From the NCBI RefSeq assembly GCF_020622065.1, contig NZ_JAHRYQ010000001.1:1178001-1242000 (forward strand): a stretch of 64,000 nt of DNA, given 5' to 3'. Position numbers and translations under genes: made by a program. Source of the DNA: Geothrix sp. (GTDB lineage Bacteria; Acidobacteriota; Holophagae; Holophagales; Holophagaceae). Shown piece by piece: positions 24,396 through 33,547 of the stretch. The notes beneath the pieces are model-generated. The model saw only the letters and a list, made by a program, of their open reading frames with translations, did no database searches and was not told the origin of the DNA. Within the stretch, counting starts at the first letter, position 1. Each line of letters begins with the position of its first letter.

Positions 24396-24971
24396 ATGAA
24401 ACCTGCCCTTCTGGCTCTCGGAACCCTGGGACTGTTGGCCCAGCCGCCCGGTCCGGTCCCCGTCTCCCTGCCGGCGGCCCTCCCCGGCGGACCGCAGGTG
24501 GACGCCAAGGACCACCTCCCCCTGCTGCTGGGCGAGACGACGCCCAAGGCCATCCTGGCCCATCGCGCCATCTTCCGGGACACGCTGGCCAAAGTGCAGC
24601 TCTCGCCGGCCCTGAAGGCCCGCTGGAAGGGCGTGAGCCGGCCCCTGACCCTCGTGGCGGTCTTCGGCTCCTGGTGCGGCGACAGCCACTACCAGCTGCC
24701 GGACCTGCTGGCGCTCGAGGCGGATCCCAACCCGTTCATCGAAGTCCACTACCTGGGGGTCAACCGGGACAAGGCCATCGAGGCGACCGCGTGGCCCAAG
24801 GGCTGCGCCCCCCAGAAAGCGGTTCGGGTGCCGACCTTCTACCTGTTCTCCACCCAGCCCGGCGGCGAGCAGAAGCTGGTGGGGTCCGTGGTGGAGAATC
24901 CCCCGCGGGCCGGGCAGCGCATGGCCGAAGCCCTGGTGGAGCTGGTCGAGACGGCCGCCGCCCAGCCCTGA
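24396..24971 (+). CDS. Exported thioredoxin-fold protein with a single-Cys active site
   Basis: The 191-aa protein starts at ATG 24396 (GGAG six bases upstream) and has a signal peptide ending near LLAQPP. The fold is marked by LTLVAVFGSWCGDSHYQLPDLLAL, where WCGDS replaces the usual WCxxC so that no resolving cysteine is present. The cis-proline segment VRVPTFYLFS and HYLGVNRDKAIE also fit. It resembles the thioredoxin_9 group. With one Cys it may act in disulfide isomerisation or thiol-dependent binding rather than in reduction. It diverges from the Rrf2 gene and sits 49 bases before the substrate-binding protein gene. Confidence 0.8.
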   Translation: MKPALLALGTLGLLAQPPGPVPVSLPAALPGGPQVDAKDHLPLLLGETTPKAILAHRAIFRDTLAKVQLSPALKARWKGVSRPLTLVAVFGSWCGDSHYQLPDLLALEADPNPFIEVHYLGVNRDKAIEATAWPKGCAPQKAVRVPTFYLFSTQPGGEQKLVGSVVENPPRAGQRMAEALVELVETAAAQP

Positions 24972-25020
24972 ACCGCCAGGATTTCAGGATGGCCCCTCCC
25001 GCCGCCGATGAGGGAGAACC

Positions 25021-26586
25021 ATGTACTGGCGCCGCCTGATCCTGCTGACCTGCCTGCTCTGCGGCCTGGGCGCCGCCGAGCCGATCCGCGTGGCCGTGGA
25101 TGAATGGACCACGGTAAACCCCCTGCTCATGTCCCGCGATACGGATGGGGAGGCGGTGGATCTCCTCTTCGACCGCCTGGTGACCCTGGACGCCGACGGG
25201 AACTTCATTCCTGAGCTGCTGCAGAGCTGGACCATCCTCAAGGGTGGGCGCGAAGTCGTCCTGGAGCTGCGGCCGGGCATGACCTGGCATGACGGCACGC
25301 CCATCGAGGCGGAGGATCTGGTCTTCACCTGGCGGACCTTGAGGCTCCCCCAGGTCCGCGCCATCGCGGACACGGTCGGAGGCGTGGCCAGTCTGGACAG
25401 CCTGATGGCCGAGGGGCCGCTCCGGGTGCGGATCCGACTCTCCCGGCCGCGGGGAACCCTCCTCTCGGACCTCTACAACTTCATCCCGGTCCCCCGGCGC
25501 CACTACCAGATGGGGGCGAAGCCCATGGCCGCACCGGTGAACTTCCAGCCCGTTGGGTCGGGGCCCTACCGGGTCGTGGAGCGGGCCACCACCAAGCACC
25601 TGAAGCTCGAACGCTGGGAGGGGTACCGCGGAGCCCACCCGGGCTCGTGGCCCGCCTTCGAGTTCAGCGATCCCACCGCCGAGAAATCCACGGCCAAGGC
25701 GATCCTGGAGGGGCGGTTCCACTTTGCGGCCACCAGTGCCCTATCCCACTACCTGGTGCGGAAGGGCGCCCTGGGGGCGGGGCATCTCCAGGTCTATTCC
25801 GTGCCCCAGGCCGCCTTCGGAGCCTTTTTCCTGAACTGTGATCCGAAGCGCAGTCTGCTGGGCGAGCTGGCCCTTCGAGAGGCCCTGGCGGAACTGACCC
25901 CCTGGCAGGAGTTTGCACGGGCCCGCCAGTTCTTCCCCGCTCGTCTGGCCTCGTCGTTCTGGCCACCGGAGAACTGGGCCCATGACCCTGAACCGAGGCC
26001 GCTGCCCCAGGCCGAGCGTGCGGAATCAATCCTGGAATCAGCCGGATGGCACCTGGGGTCCGGTGGCGTCCGGCGGGATGCGAAAGGGCGCACCCTCTCC
26101 CTCGTGGCCTATGAGCAGGTCAATTCTGCGACCCGCAGCATGGCTCGACTCCTGGCGGAACGGGCCGCCAAAGTAGGCATCCGCATCGAGGTGCGGAAGC
26201 TGACTTTCCAGGCCCTGACCGAGAAGTCCGCCGAACACGAGGGCGACATCTGGTCCTACGGGTGGACCACCTCTCTGGATCCCGATGTGGACGCCCCGCT
26301 CTTCACCCGGGACGGCTACCGCACCAAGGCCAATGTCAGCGGCTATCTGAACCCGGAGGTGGATCGGCTCTTCGATGAAGGGCGGCACACGCTGGATCCA
26401 GAGGCCCGCCGGAAGATCTACCTGAAGCTCTCCGAAATCATCTGGCGGGACAAGCCGGTGATCCCCCTCAACTACAACCTGGCGAGGATCCTGGCGACCC
26501 GGCGGCTGCAGGGCGTGTCCTTCAATGTGCTGGGGCAGGCCTACGGCTTCTGGCCCGGCAAGCGGGGCTGGACGCTGGTGGACTGA
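25021..26586 (+). CDS. Peptide/nickel-type ABC transporter substrate-binding protein
   Basis: The 521-aa protein has a signal peptide (MYWRRLILLTCLLCGLGAAE). The SBP_bac_5 layout follows: a TVNPLLMSRDTDGEAVDLLFDRLVTLD opening, the LRPGMTWHDGTPIEAEDLVFTWR element, and a C-terminal SEIIWRDKPVIPLNYNLARIL. Such proteins bind oligopeptides, opines or Ni in the periplasm. No cognate permease or ATPase gene lies in this window, so it may be an orphan used with a distant transporter. It has no lipobox. The ATG follows GGAG within a short gap after the thioredoxin-like gene. Confidence 0.9.
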   Translation: MYWRRLILLTCLLCGLGAAEPIRVAVDEWTTVNPLLMSRDTDGEAVDLLFDRLVTLDADGNFIPELLQSWTILKGGREVVLELRPGMTWHDGTPIEAEDLVFTWRTLRLPQVRAIADTVGGVASLDSLMAEGPLRVRIRLSRPRGTLLSDLYNFIPVPRRHYQMGAKPMAAPVNFQPVGSGPYRVVERATTKHLKLERWEGYRGAHPGSWPAFEFSDPTAEKSTAKAILEGRFHFAATSALSHYLVRKGALGAGHLQVYSVPQAAFGAFFLNCDPKRSLLGELALREALAELTPWQEFARARQFFPARLASSFWPPENWAHDPEPRPLPQAERAESILESAGWHLGSGGVRRDAKGRTLSLVAYEQVNSATRSMARLLAERAAKVGIRIEVRKLTFQALTEKSAEHEGDIWSYGWTTSLDPDVDAPLFTRDGYRTKANVSGYLNPEVDRLFDEGRHTLDPEARRKIYLKLSEIIWRDKPVIPLNYNLARILATRRLQGVSFNVLGQAYGFWPGKRGWTLVD

Positions 26587-26592
26587 GCCCGA

Positions 26593-27639
26593 TCAGAGGC
26601 GGTCGAAGCGGATGACCTCGACCTTGCCGGCCTTCCCCTTGGGGGCAGACTCCTCGCGCTCCCGCTCGGGACGGGGCTCGCGGTGGGGCCGCGGCTCGGG
26701 CTTGGTGTCGGGCCTCGCCTCGTGCTTCACCTCGTGCGGAGGACGGGCCTCAGCGCGGCGGGGCTCAGAGGAGGGTTCCGGACGCTGAGCCGGCCTGGGG
26801 GCCGGCGCACTGGGCTGCCGTTCCCGGCCCGCCCAGACGGCGCCCACCTGCTTGATGCGATCCACCAGCCGGGCGGGTTCCAGCACCTGGATGCCGTCGC
26901 CGAACTGCATGGCCCAGCGGGCAATGGCCCGCAGGTCCGTGGCCGAGAAGGTGACCTGCGCCTGGCCGTCACCCAGCTCCTCGAGCTTGAAGTGGGGGAA
27001 GGCCGGCGGAGCCTGCTTCACGGCAAAGACCCACTGCTTGAGCAGCGTGGCCTTCACGGCGATGGCATCGCCGCCCAGCCAGCCACCGATCTGGTTGGCG
27101 GGGGTTCCCTCGGGATAGGGGCCCTGGGCCGCCCGGCCCACACCCTCCACCTCGTTCACCTCGGCCAGCAGATCCAGGCGGTGGTGGCGCTCGGCGTTGT
27201 AGCGACGGTCCCAGCCCCAGGCATACCAGGCCTGGCTGAGGGCATCGAAGGTGAGATGGCGGGGCTCGAAGGTGCGGGGGGCGTTGGCGTCTGCATCGGC
27301 GAAAATGAACTCGACGGCGCGGCCCTCCTGGATGGCGGCGAGGATGGACGCGGCCAGGGGCGGCAGGGTCGGCATGGCCGAAAGCTTTTTGGGGGTGCCC
27401 GCTGCCGGCTCCGGAAGAGGCGCTGGAATGGCGGGAGCGGCGATTTCGGCTGCAGGTTCCACGGCCTTGGCGGTCTTGGTCCTGGCGGGCGCCTTGGGGG
27501 CGGCCTTGGCCTTGGGTTCCGCGGCCTCGACTTTCTTCGGGGCGGCCTTCTTCAGCGGCGCCTTGGCCTTGGCGGCAGGTTTCTTCTCATCGGCGGGGGC
27601 GGTCACGGGCTTCTTGCGGGGGGTCTTGGTCACGGCCAT
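26593..27639 (-). CDS. WYL-domain protein with low-complexity tails and no HTH
   Basis: The protein is about 348 aa. Residues 1-85 are Lys/Ala/Pro-rich, like a histone-H1 tail, with many KAK and KKAAP repeats. Residues about 105-270 form a WYL-type sensor domain (AIQEGRAVEFIFADADA, RTFEPRHLTFDALSQAWYAWGWDRRYNAERHHRLDLLAEV). The last 80 residues are Pro/Arg/Glu-rich. Typical WYL regulators start with a winged helix, which is absent. The basic tails may bind DNA or RNA without a helix-turn-helix. The start is uncertain: ATG 27639 has AGGAG 11 bases upstream and an in-frame ATG lies at 27672. It diverges from an EamA gene. Confidence 0.78.
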   Translation of the reverse strand: MAVTKTPRKKPVTAPADEKKPAAKAKAPLKKAAPKKVEAAEPKAKAAPKAPARTKTAKAVEPAAEIAAPAIPAPLPEPAAGTPKKLSAMPTLPPLAASILAAIQEGRAVEFIFADADANAPRTFEPRHLTFDALSQAWYAWGWDRRYNAERHHRLDLLAEVNEVEGVGRAAQGPYPEGTPANQIGGWLGGDAIAVKATLLKQWVFAVKQAPPAFPHFKLEELGDGQAQVTFSATDLRAIARWAMQFGDGIQVLEPARLVDRIKQVGAVWAGRERQPSAPAPRPAQRPEPSSEPRRAEARPPHEVKHEARPDTKPEPRPHREPRPEREREESAPKGKAGKVEVIRFDRL

Positions 27640-27739
27640 AGGGTTTGCGGCTCCTGGCTCATCATCGCTCATTCCGTCGGGGGCGGTCCATGCCCATTTC
27701 GACGGCCCGGGCCGGCCCCGCTTTGGCCATGCTGGAGGG

Positions 27740-28618
27740 ATGGGCCATCGCAATGTTCGCTTTGCCGCCGTCATGGGGCTTCACACCTTCATCTCCGCCG
27801 GGACCTTCCTGCTCGGGAAGACTGCGGCGGACACGATGCCGACCCTGGCTCTGGGTCTGCTCCGCTTCCTTATCGCCGGTGCAGGCTTTCTTCTGCTGGC
27901 TCGAATCCGGCACCTGGATCTGTGGACGGTGGTCCGCAGCGATTGGCGGACCTATCTCTGGGCCGGGTTCCTGGGCGTGACGCTCAACCAGCTCGCCTTC
28001 CTCGGCGGATTGGCCCTCACGCTGCCCTCCCACGCCGCGCTGCTCTACGCGCTGACACCCACCGTGGTGCTGCTGCTGGCCTGGGCCCGCGGGCAGGAGC
28101 GGCCCGGCCCGCGCAAGCTGGGGGGCCTCGCGTTGGCCTTTTCGGGCGTGCTGGTGCTGTTTTCGGGAAAGGCCGGTCGGGTGTTGCCGCCCCGGTGGAT
28201 TCTGGGCGATCTCATGGTGCTGGTGGCGGTCGTGGCCTGGGCGGGGTACACGGTGATGAGTCGGCCCCTGGTGCAGAAACACGGCGCCCAGCGGGCCACC
28301 ACGCTGTCCATCCTTTTCGGTCTGGCGATCTTCGCACCCCTCGGCGCCCTGGGTCTGCCCAGGCTGATGGTGGCCGCCGTTCCGCCCATGGCCTGGGTGG
28401 GTCTGATCTACCTGGGCTTGATGACGAGCGTGGTGTCCTACCTGCTCTGGTTCCACGCCCTGTCCATGAAGGAACCCAGCCGGGTGGCCATCGCCACCAA
28501 CGGGCAGCCCGTCGCCACGGCCCTGTTGGCCTGGATCTTCTACGGGCAGGCCATCACGCCGGCTTTTGCGGTGGGCGCGGCCCTGGTGCTGGGCGGCGTC
28601 CTCCTCACGCAGCTGTAA
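27740..28618 (+). CDS. EamA/DMT-family transporter
   Basis: The 292-aa membrane protein has ten predicted hydrophobic segments in two EamA repeats (about 5-135 and 150-290). The first repeat includes FISAGTFLLGKTAADTMPTLALGLLRFLIAG and the second includes GDLMVLVAVVAWAGYTVMSRPL. Family members export metabolites, including amino acids or nucleotide precursors. The start at ATG 27740 sits directly behind GGAGGG; a second ATG at 27773 is possible. It diverges from the WYL gene with 100 bases between and ends 12 bases before the convergent xerD. Confidence 0.88.
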   Translation: MGHRNVRFAAVMGLHTFISAGTFLLGKTAADTMPTLALGLLRFLIAGAGFLLLARIRHLDLWTVVRSDWRTYLWAGFLGVTLNQLAFLGGLALTLPSHAALLYALTPTVVLLLAWARGQERPGPRKLGGLALAFSGVLVLFSGKAGRVLPPRWILGDLMVLVAVVAWAGYTVMSRPLVQKHGAQRATTLSILFGLAIFAPLGALGLPRLMVAAVPPMAWVGLIYLGLMTSVVSYLLWFHALSMKEPSRVAIATNGQPVATALLAWIFYGQAITPAFAVGAALVLGGVLLTQL

Positions 28619-28630
28619 AGCCGCCGGCCA

Positions 28631-29578
28631 TCAATCGCCCATCGGCGAACCGCTCCGGGGGTGCATCTGATCGTACAGGGCGCGGAGTCTCGCCTGATGG
28701 ACATGGGTGTAGATCTGGGTCGTGCTGATGTCGGCGTGGCCGAGCATGGCCTGGACGGCGCGGAGGTCGGCGCCGTGGTCCAGGAGGTGCGTGGCGAAGG
28801 CGTGGCGCAGCACATGGGGGCTCACGGCCTCGACGCGGAGGCCGGCCTTGAGGGCGTAGGCCTTGAGGAGCCGCCACAGGTGCTGGCGCGTGATCCCCTC
28901 TCCGCGCTGGCCCACGAAGAGTTCGCCGCCCCTGGGCTTGAATCCGGGGCGCAGGGTGAGCCAGGCGCGGATCCACCGCTCGGCGCTGGAGCCGAAGGGG
29001 ATGAGCCGTTCCTTGCGGCCCTTGCCCGTGACCTTGAGGAAGCCTTCGTCCAGGAACACCGAAAGGGCCGGGAGCCCCGCCAGTTCGGAGACGCGGAGGC
29101 CCGAGGCGTAGAGGAGCTCCAGCCAGGCACGATCCCGCACGCCCAGGGGCGTGGCCGTGTCCGGTGCATTCAGCAGGGCTTCCACCTGGCTTTCGCCCAG
29201 GGTGCGGGGCAGGATGCGGGGTGGGCGGGGTGGCTTCACCACGGCCTCGGGGCCCGCACCCTCGCCGCCCTCCATGCGGAGGAAGGTGAGGAAGGCACGC
29301 AGGCTGGAGCTCATCCGCGCCAGGCTGCGGGGAGCCTTCCCTTCGGCATGCTGGGAGACGAGGAAGGCGGTGAGGTGGTCCCGCATCAGGTCGGTGGCGG
29401 AGATGCCCCGATCACAGGCCCAGACGACCAGGTGGTTCAGATCGGAGAGGTAGCCCGAAGCCGTGTGGACCGAGAGTCCCCGCTCCACCGCCAGGAAGGT
29501 GCGGAACTCGCGGAGGCTGGTCCCCCAACCCAGCGGCCAGCCGTTCTCGGGTTCTTCATGCGTTCGGGCGCGGGGCAT
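28631..29578 (-). CDS. xerD: XerD-like site-specific tyrosine recombinase
   Basis: The 315-aa recombinase has an SAM-like DNA-binding domain at about 30-115 (LREFRTFLAVERGLSVHTASGYLSDL). The catalytic domain has the Arg in ASGLRVSELAGL, the Lys in VTGKGRKERLIPFG, HVLRHAFATHLLDHG (His-xx-Arg), the second His in LGHADISTTQIYTHV and the Tyr nucleophile in that last segment. XerC/XerD resolve chromosome dimers at dif. No integron or phage genes adjoin it, so it is the housekeeping type. XerD is chosen over XerC on overall look and is not certain. The start at 29578 is set by AGGA seven bases upstream. Confidence 0.87.
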   Translation of the reverse strand: MPRARTHEEPENGWPLGWGTSLREFRTFLAVERGLSVHTASGYLSDLNHLVVWACDRGISATDLMRDHLTAFLVSQHAEGKAPRSLARMSSSLRAFLTFLRMEGGEGAGPEAVVKPPRPPRILPRTLGESQVEALLNAPDTATPLGVRDRAWLELLYASGLRVSELAGLPALSVFLDEGFLKVTGKGRKERLIPFGSSAERWIRAWLTLRPGFKPRGGELFVGQRGEGITRQHLWRLLKAYALKAGLRVEAVSPHVLRHAFATHLLDHGADLRAVQAMLGHADISTTQIYTHVHQARLRALYDQMHPRSGSPMGD

Positions 29579-29619
29579 GGGGCATTCCTGAACTGACACT
29601 TAGCCAACCTACCCGGGGT

Positions 29620-29648
29620 TTGGCAATCGGGCGGAGAGTGTGTTAGGG
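29620..29648 (+). promoter_or_regulatory. Candidate acpP promoter
   Basis: TTGGCA at 29620-29625 and TTAGGG at 29643-29648 are separated by 17 bases. The ACP start codon lies about 30 bases after the -10. The -10 is a weak match, so this is a guess by eye. Confidence 0.4.
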
Positions 29649-29676
29649 TTTCCGGGTTCGTTTGGAGGAGCCCACG

Positions 29677-29916
29677 ATGGCTGATGTGCGTAAGAAGGTC
29701 ATTGCGATTATTGCCGAGCAGTTGGCCAAGCCCGAGGATTCCATTTCCGAATCCAGCCACTTTGTGGACGACCTCGGTGCGGACAGCCTCGATACCGTCG
29801 AGATCATCATGGCCATCGAAGAGGCCTTCAGCCTCGAGATCCCTGAGAGCGAGCAGGAGAAGATCCGCACGGTGGGCGATGCGATCGCCTACATCGAGAA
29901 GCACGCGAAGGCCTAG
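29677..29916 (+). CDS. acpP: Acyl carrier protein
   Basis: The 79-aa acidic protein carries the phosphopantetheine serine in GADSLDTVEIIMAIEE (Ser37). It carries growing acyl chains during fatty-acid synthesis. The sequence is canonical throughout, including the acidic helix II that docks partner enzymes. The start is ATG 29677, with GGAGGAG in front. It comes directly before fabF, as in many bacteria, but a strong stem-loop with a T-rich tail separates the two. fabD and fabG are not in this window. Confidence 0.97.
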   Translation: MADVRKKVIAIIAEQLAKPEDSISESSHFVDDLGADSLDTVEIIMAIEEAFSLEIPESEQEKIRTVGDAIAYIEKHAKA

Positions 29917-29933
29917 TCCTGCGTGGATCGTTA

Positions 29934-29976
29934 CATGCCGCAGCGCCCCCACGGCCCTGCGGCATGTTTATTTTCC
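29934..29976 (+). terminator. Intrinsic terminator/attenuator between acpP and fabF
   Basis: A perfect ten-base stem, CATGCCGCAG/CTGCGGCATG, has a 13-base loop and then TTTATTTT. Partial read-through would give much more ACP than FabF, the usual ratio. Confidence 0.85.
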
Positions 29977-30006
29977 CGTCCGTCCAACGATAAGTGAGGT
30001 GAAGCC

Positions 30007-31260
30007 ATGAGCAGGACTGTCCAGCGCCGTCGCGTCGTCATCACGGGCATGGGAACGGTCAATCCCTGCGGCCTTACCGTTCCCGAGACCTGGGCCAACC
30101 TCCTGGCCGGGAAGAGCGGCATCGGCACCATCGACCGTTTCGATGTCACCGACTTCGCCTGCAAGATCGCGGGGCAGGTCAAGGGCTTCAACCCCGACCT
30201 GTTCATCGAGAAGAAAGAGCAGAAGAAGATGGACATCTTCATCCACTACGCCCTGGGCGCGGCCCACGAGGCCTGGGTGGATGCGGGCTTCGATCAGGTG
30301 GAACTCACCAAGGCCGAGCGCGAGGTGTTCGGCACCTACATCGGCAGCGGCATCGGCGGCCTCAGCACCATCTGGGACGAGGCCAACGGCTACCGCGGCC
30401 CCCGCCGCACCAGCCCCTTCTTCATCCCCAGCCTCATCGTGAACCTGGCCAGCGGCCAGGCCAGCATCAAGTACGGCCTGCAGGGCCCGTGCAGCGCCGT
30501 GGCCACCGCCTGCGCCACCGGCGCCCACGCCATCGGGGACGCCGCGCGCCTCATCGCCTTCGGCTATGCGGACCGCATGATGGCCGGCGGCAGCGACTCG
30601 GTGGTGAACCAGCTGGGCGTGGGCGGCTTCGCGGCCATGCGTGCCCTCAGCACCCGCAACGACGAGCCCGAGCGCGCCTCCCGGCCCTTTGATGTGGACC
30701 GGGACGGCTTCGTGATGGCCGAGGGCGCCGGCATCGTCATCCTCGAGGAGTACGAGCTGGCCAAGGCCCGGGGCGCCAAGATCTATGCCGAGGTCGCTGG
30801 GTACGGCATGAGCGGCGACGCCAACCACATCACGACCCCGGCCCCCGAGGGCGAGGGCGGCCAGCGCGTCATGCGGGCGGCCATCAAGGACGCCGACATC
30901 GCGGCCGAGGAAGTGGGCTATGTGAACATGCACGGCACCAGCACGCCCGTGGGCGACAAGCTGGAGTGTCAGGCCATCCAGAAGGTCTTCGGCGAGCACT
31001 CGAAGAAGATCAAGGTGAGCAGCTCCAAGTCCATGCATGGCCACCTGCTGGGCGCCGCCGGCGGCCTGGAAACCATCGTGGCCGTCATGGCCGTCAAGAC
31101 CGGGAAGATCCCGCCCACCATCAATGTGGACCGTCAGGACCCCGAGTGCGATCTGGATGTGACGCCCAATGTGGCCGGCACCTTCGACGCCGAATACGCC
31201 ATGAACAATGGCTTCGGCTTCGGCGGCACCAATGGCTGCCTGGTTCTGCGGAAAATCTAG
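30007..31260 (+). CDS. fabF: 3-oxoacyl-ACP synthase II
   Basis: The 417-aa condensing enzyme elongates acyl-ACP with malonyl-ACP. The catalytic Cys169 lies in the GPCSAVATACATGAH segment. The two histidines are in MHGTSTPVGDK and in SKSMHGHLLGAAGGLE, and the C-terminus ends GFGFGGTNG as in FabF. The start is ATG 30007 with a GAGGTGA-type ribosome site. The gene follows acpP through the terminator described above. FabB was considered, but the length and the SMHGHLLGA block fit FabF better. Confidence 0.97.
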   Translation: MSRTVQRRRVVITGMGTVNPCGLTVPETWANLLAGKSGIGTIDRFDVTDFACKIAGQVKGFNPDLFIEKKEQKKMDIFIHYALGAAHEAWVDAGFDQVELTKAEREVFGTYIGSGIGGLSTIWDEANGYRGPRRTSPFFIPSLIVNLASGQASIKYGLQGPCSAVATACATGAHAIGDAARLIAFGYADRMMAGGSDSVVNQLGVGGFAAMRALSTRNDEPERASRPFDVDRDGFVMAEGAGIVILEEYELAKARGAKIYAEVAGYGMSGDANHITTPAPEGEGGQRVMRAAIKDADIAAEEVGYVNMHGTSTPVGDKLECQAIQKVFGEHSKKIKVSSSKSMHGHLLGAAGGLETIVAVMAVKTGKIPPTINVDRQDPECDLDVTPNVAGTFDAEYAMNNGFGFGGTNGCLVLRKI

Positions 31261-31293
31261 GTTTCCCGGGAGCTTCCGGACAAGCCAGGATGC

Positions 31294-31348
31294 AGGGGAT
31301 GAAAGGGATGTCTCGAAGCCACGCTTCGCATCCCATCCCCTTCATCCC
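31294..31348. repeat. Imperfect inverted repeat between fabF and uvrB
   Basis: GGGATG at 31305-31310 pairs with CATCCC at 31329-31334. An inner CGAAG/CTTCG stem and an outer GGGATGAA/TTCATCCC pairing complete a three-part hairpin. No T-tract follows, so it may be a repeat element or an RNA stabiliser instead of a terminator. Confidence 0.5.
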
Positions 31349-31485
31349 GGCTGAATTCATCCAAAAGAGCCTGACAGGGCGGTTCGCCTCGCCCGGGGAA
31401 CGGGCGTTGTCGGCGTCGCGAAAACGCGAATGAAAGGCGAATAATTCTTCGCGTCATCCCTGCTTTGTGGTTTGCTTTTGGTTCT

Positions 31486-33537
31486 ATGGCCAAGGCAATT
31501 CCCTTCAAGCTCGTGTCGCCGTACTCCCCCGCCGGGGACCAGCCGGAGGCCATCGCGCAGCTGGTGGAAGGGCTCCAGCGAGGGGACCGTGCCCAGACCC
31601 TGCTGGGGGTGACGGGTTCGGGAAAGACCTACACCATGGCCAGCACCATCGCCCGGGCCGGCCGTCCGGCGCTCATTTTCGCGCCGAACAAGACCCTCGC
31701 CGCGCAGCTGTTCAGCGAGTTCAAGCAGTTCTTCCCCGAGAACGCCGTCGAGTACTTCGTCAGCTACTACGACTACTACCAGCCCGAGGCCTATGTGCCC
31801 GAGCGGGACCTGTTCATCGACAAGGACGCGAAGATCAACGAGGAGCTGGAGAAGCTGCGCCTCAGTGCCACCCGCTGCCTGCTGGAGCGGCGCGACACCA
31901 TCGTGGTGGCCTCTGTGAGCTGCATCTACGGCCTGGGTGATCCCAGCTCATACCTGAACCTCTCGGTGAATCTGAAGACCGGGCAGACCATCGACCGGGC
32001 CATGCTGCTGCGGGATCTGGTGGCCATCCAGTACCAGCGCAACCACCTGAGCTTCGAGCCCGGCATCTTCCGCGTGCGGGGCGATGTGGTGGAGGTCTAT
32101 CCGGCCTACGAGGATGTGGCCTACCGCATCGAGCTCTGGGGCGACGAAGTGGAGCGCCTCTCGAAGATCGACCCCCTGCGGGGCGTGGTGACCGAGAAGC
32201 TGGACGACCTCACCATCTGGCCCAAGACGCACTATGTGACCCCCGAGGACAAGCTCAAGGCCGCCATCCACGACATCAAGGTGGAGCTGGAGGCGCGGGA
32301 GAACGAGTTCAGGGCCGCGGGCAAGATCGTCGAGCTGCAACGGCTGCACCAGCGCGTCATCTACGATGTGGAGATGATGAAGGAGATGGGCCACTGCAGC
32401 GGCATCGAGAACTACAGCCGCTTCCTGGACGGCCGCCAGCCGGGCCAGCCGCCCCACACGCTGCTGGACTACTTCCCTGAGGACTTCATCGTCTTCATGG
32501 ACGAAAGCCATGTGGCCACAGGCCAGCTCCACGGCATGTACAACGGCGACCGCTCCCGCAAGACCACGCTCGTGGACTACGGCTTCCGCCTCCCTTCCGC
32601 CCTGGATAACCGCCCTCTCAAATTCGAAGAATTCGAGAGCCGGGTGAAGCAGGTGGTGTATGTCTCCGCCACCCCCGGCGACTACGAGCTGCAGCAGAGC
32701 GGCGGCGCCTTCGTGGAGCAGGTGGTGCGGCCCACGGGCCTGGTGGATCCCCTCGTGGAGGTGCGCCCCGTGGGCACCCAGGTGGATGACCTGCTGGAGG
32801 AGATCCGCAAGACCGTGGCCCGGGACGAGCGCGTGCTGGTGACGGTCCTCACCAAGAAGCTGGCGGAGCAGCTCACGGCCTACTACCAGGAGCTGGGCAT
32901 CAAGGCCGAGTACCTGCACAGCGAGATCGACACGCTGGAGCGGGTGGAGCTGCTGAAGAACCTGCGTCGGGGTGTCTTCGATGTGCTGGTGGGCATCAAC
33001 CTGCTGCGCGAGGGCCTGGACCTTCCGGAAGTGAGCCTAGTGGCCATTCTGGATGCGGACAAGGAGGGCTTCCTCCGCAACAACCGCAGCCTCATCCAGA
33101 CCATCGGCCGGGCCGCTCGCCATGTGAACGGCCGGGCCATCCTCTATGCCGATGTGATGACGGGTTCCATGAAGCAGGCCATCGGCGAGACCGAGCGGCG
33201 CCGCAACAAGCAGCTGGCGCACAACCTGGAGCACGGCATCACACCCGAGACCGTCAAGCGCAACCTGGACGATGTCATGGGTGAGGCTCTGGCCCGGGAG
33301 TTCATCAATGTCTCCAGAGAGGATCAGGCCGCCGAAGAGCCGCTGCTCTACCTCGAGGACAAGGCCTTCGAGCGGGAAGTGGCCAAGCTCGAGAAGCGCA
33401 TGAAGGAGCTGGCCTCCCACATGAAGTTCGAGGAGGCTGCGGAATTGCGCGACCGCATCCTCCACGCCCGCCGCGATCGGCTCCTGTCCGCCGGGGATTC
33501 GCCCCTCGCCATGGCCTCCGGGCCCGTGCCGGGCTGA
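31486..33537 (+). CDS. uvrB: UvrABC excinuclease subunit B
   Basis: The 683-aa DNA-repair helicase-like protein has [12 protein letters not shown] (Walker A) near residues 39-50. The beta-hairpin region [22 protein letters not shown], which separates damaged strands, follows. Next come the MDESHV box, [30 protein letters not shown] and the [12 protein letters not shown] helicase motif VI. A C-terminal UVR motif, [24 protein letters not shown], binds UvrC. The start is ATG 31486 ([22 protein letters not shown]), with no clear Shine-Dalgarno. The protein is complete; its last 20 residues are a variable tail. Confidence 0.98.
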   Translation: MAKAIPFKLVSPYSPAGDQPEAIAQLVEGLQRGDRAQTLLGVTGSGKTYTMASTIARAGRPALIFAPNKTLAAQLFSEFKQFFPENAVEYFVSYYDYYQPEAYVPERDLFIDKDAKINEELEKLRLSATRCLLERRDTIVVASVSCIYGLGDPSSYLNLSVNLKTGQTIDRAMLLRDLVAIQYQRNHLSFEPGIFRVRGDVVEVYPAYEDVAYRIELWGDEVERLSKIDPLRGVVTEKLDDLTIWPKTHYVTPEDKLKAAIHDIKVELEARENEFRAAGKIVELQRLHQRVIYDVEMMKEMGHCSGIENYSRFLDGRQPGQPPHTLLDYFPEDFIVFMDESHVATGQLHGMYNGDRSRKTTLVDYGFRLPSALDNRPLKFEEFESRVKQVVYVSATPGDYELQQSGGAFVEQVVRPTGLVDPLVEVRPVGTQVDDLLEEIRKTVARDERVLVTVLTKKLAEQLTAYYQELGIKAEYLHSEIDTLERVELLKNLRRGVFDVLVGINLLREGLDLPEVSLVAILDADKEGFLRNNRSLIQTIGRAARHVNGRAILYADVMTGSMKQAIGETERRRNKQLAHNLEHGITPETVKRNLDDVMGEALAREFINVSREDQAAEEPLLYLEDKAFEREVAKLEKRMKELASHMKFEEAAELRDRILHARRDRLLSAGDSPLAMASGPVPG

Positions 33538-33547
33538 GGCCGACCCG

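Noticed and set aside
28631-29578. Mobile element suggested by a tyrosine recombinase
   Set aside because: No attachment repeats, tRNA target or phage genes adjoin it, and the sequence looks like housekeeping XerC/XerD.
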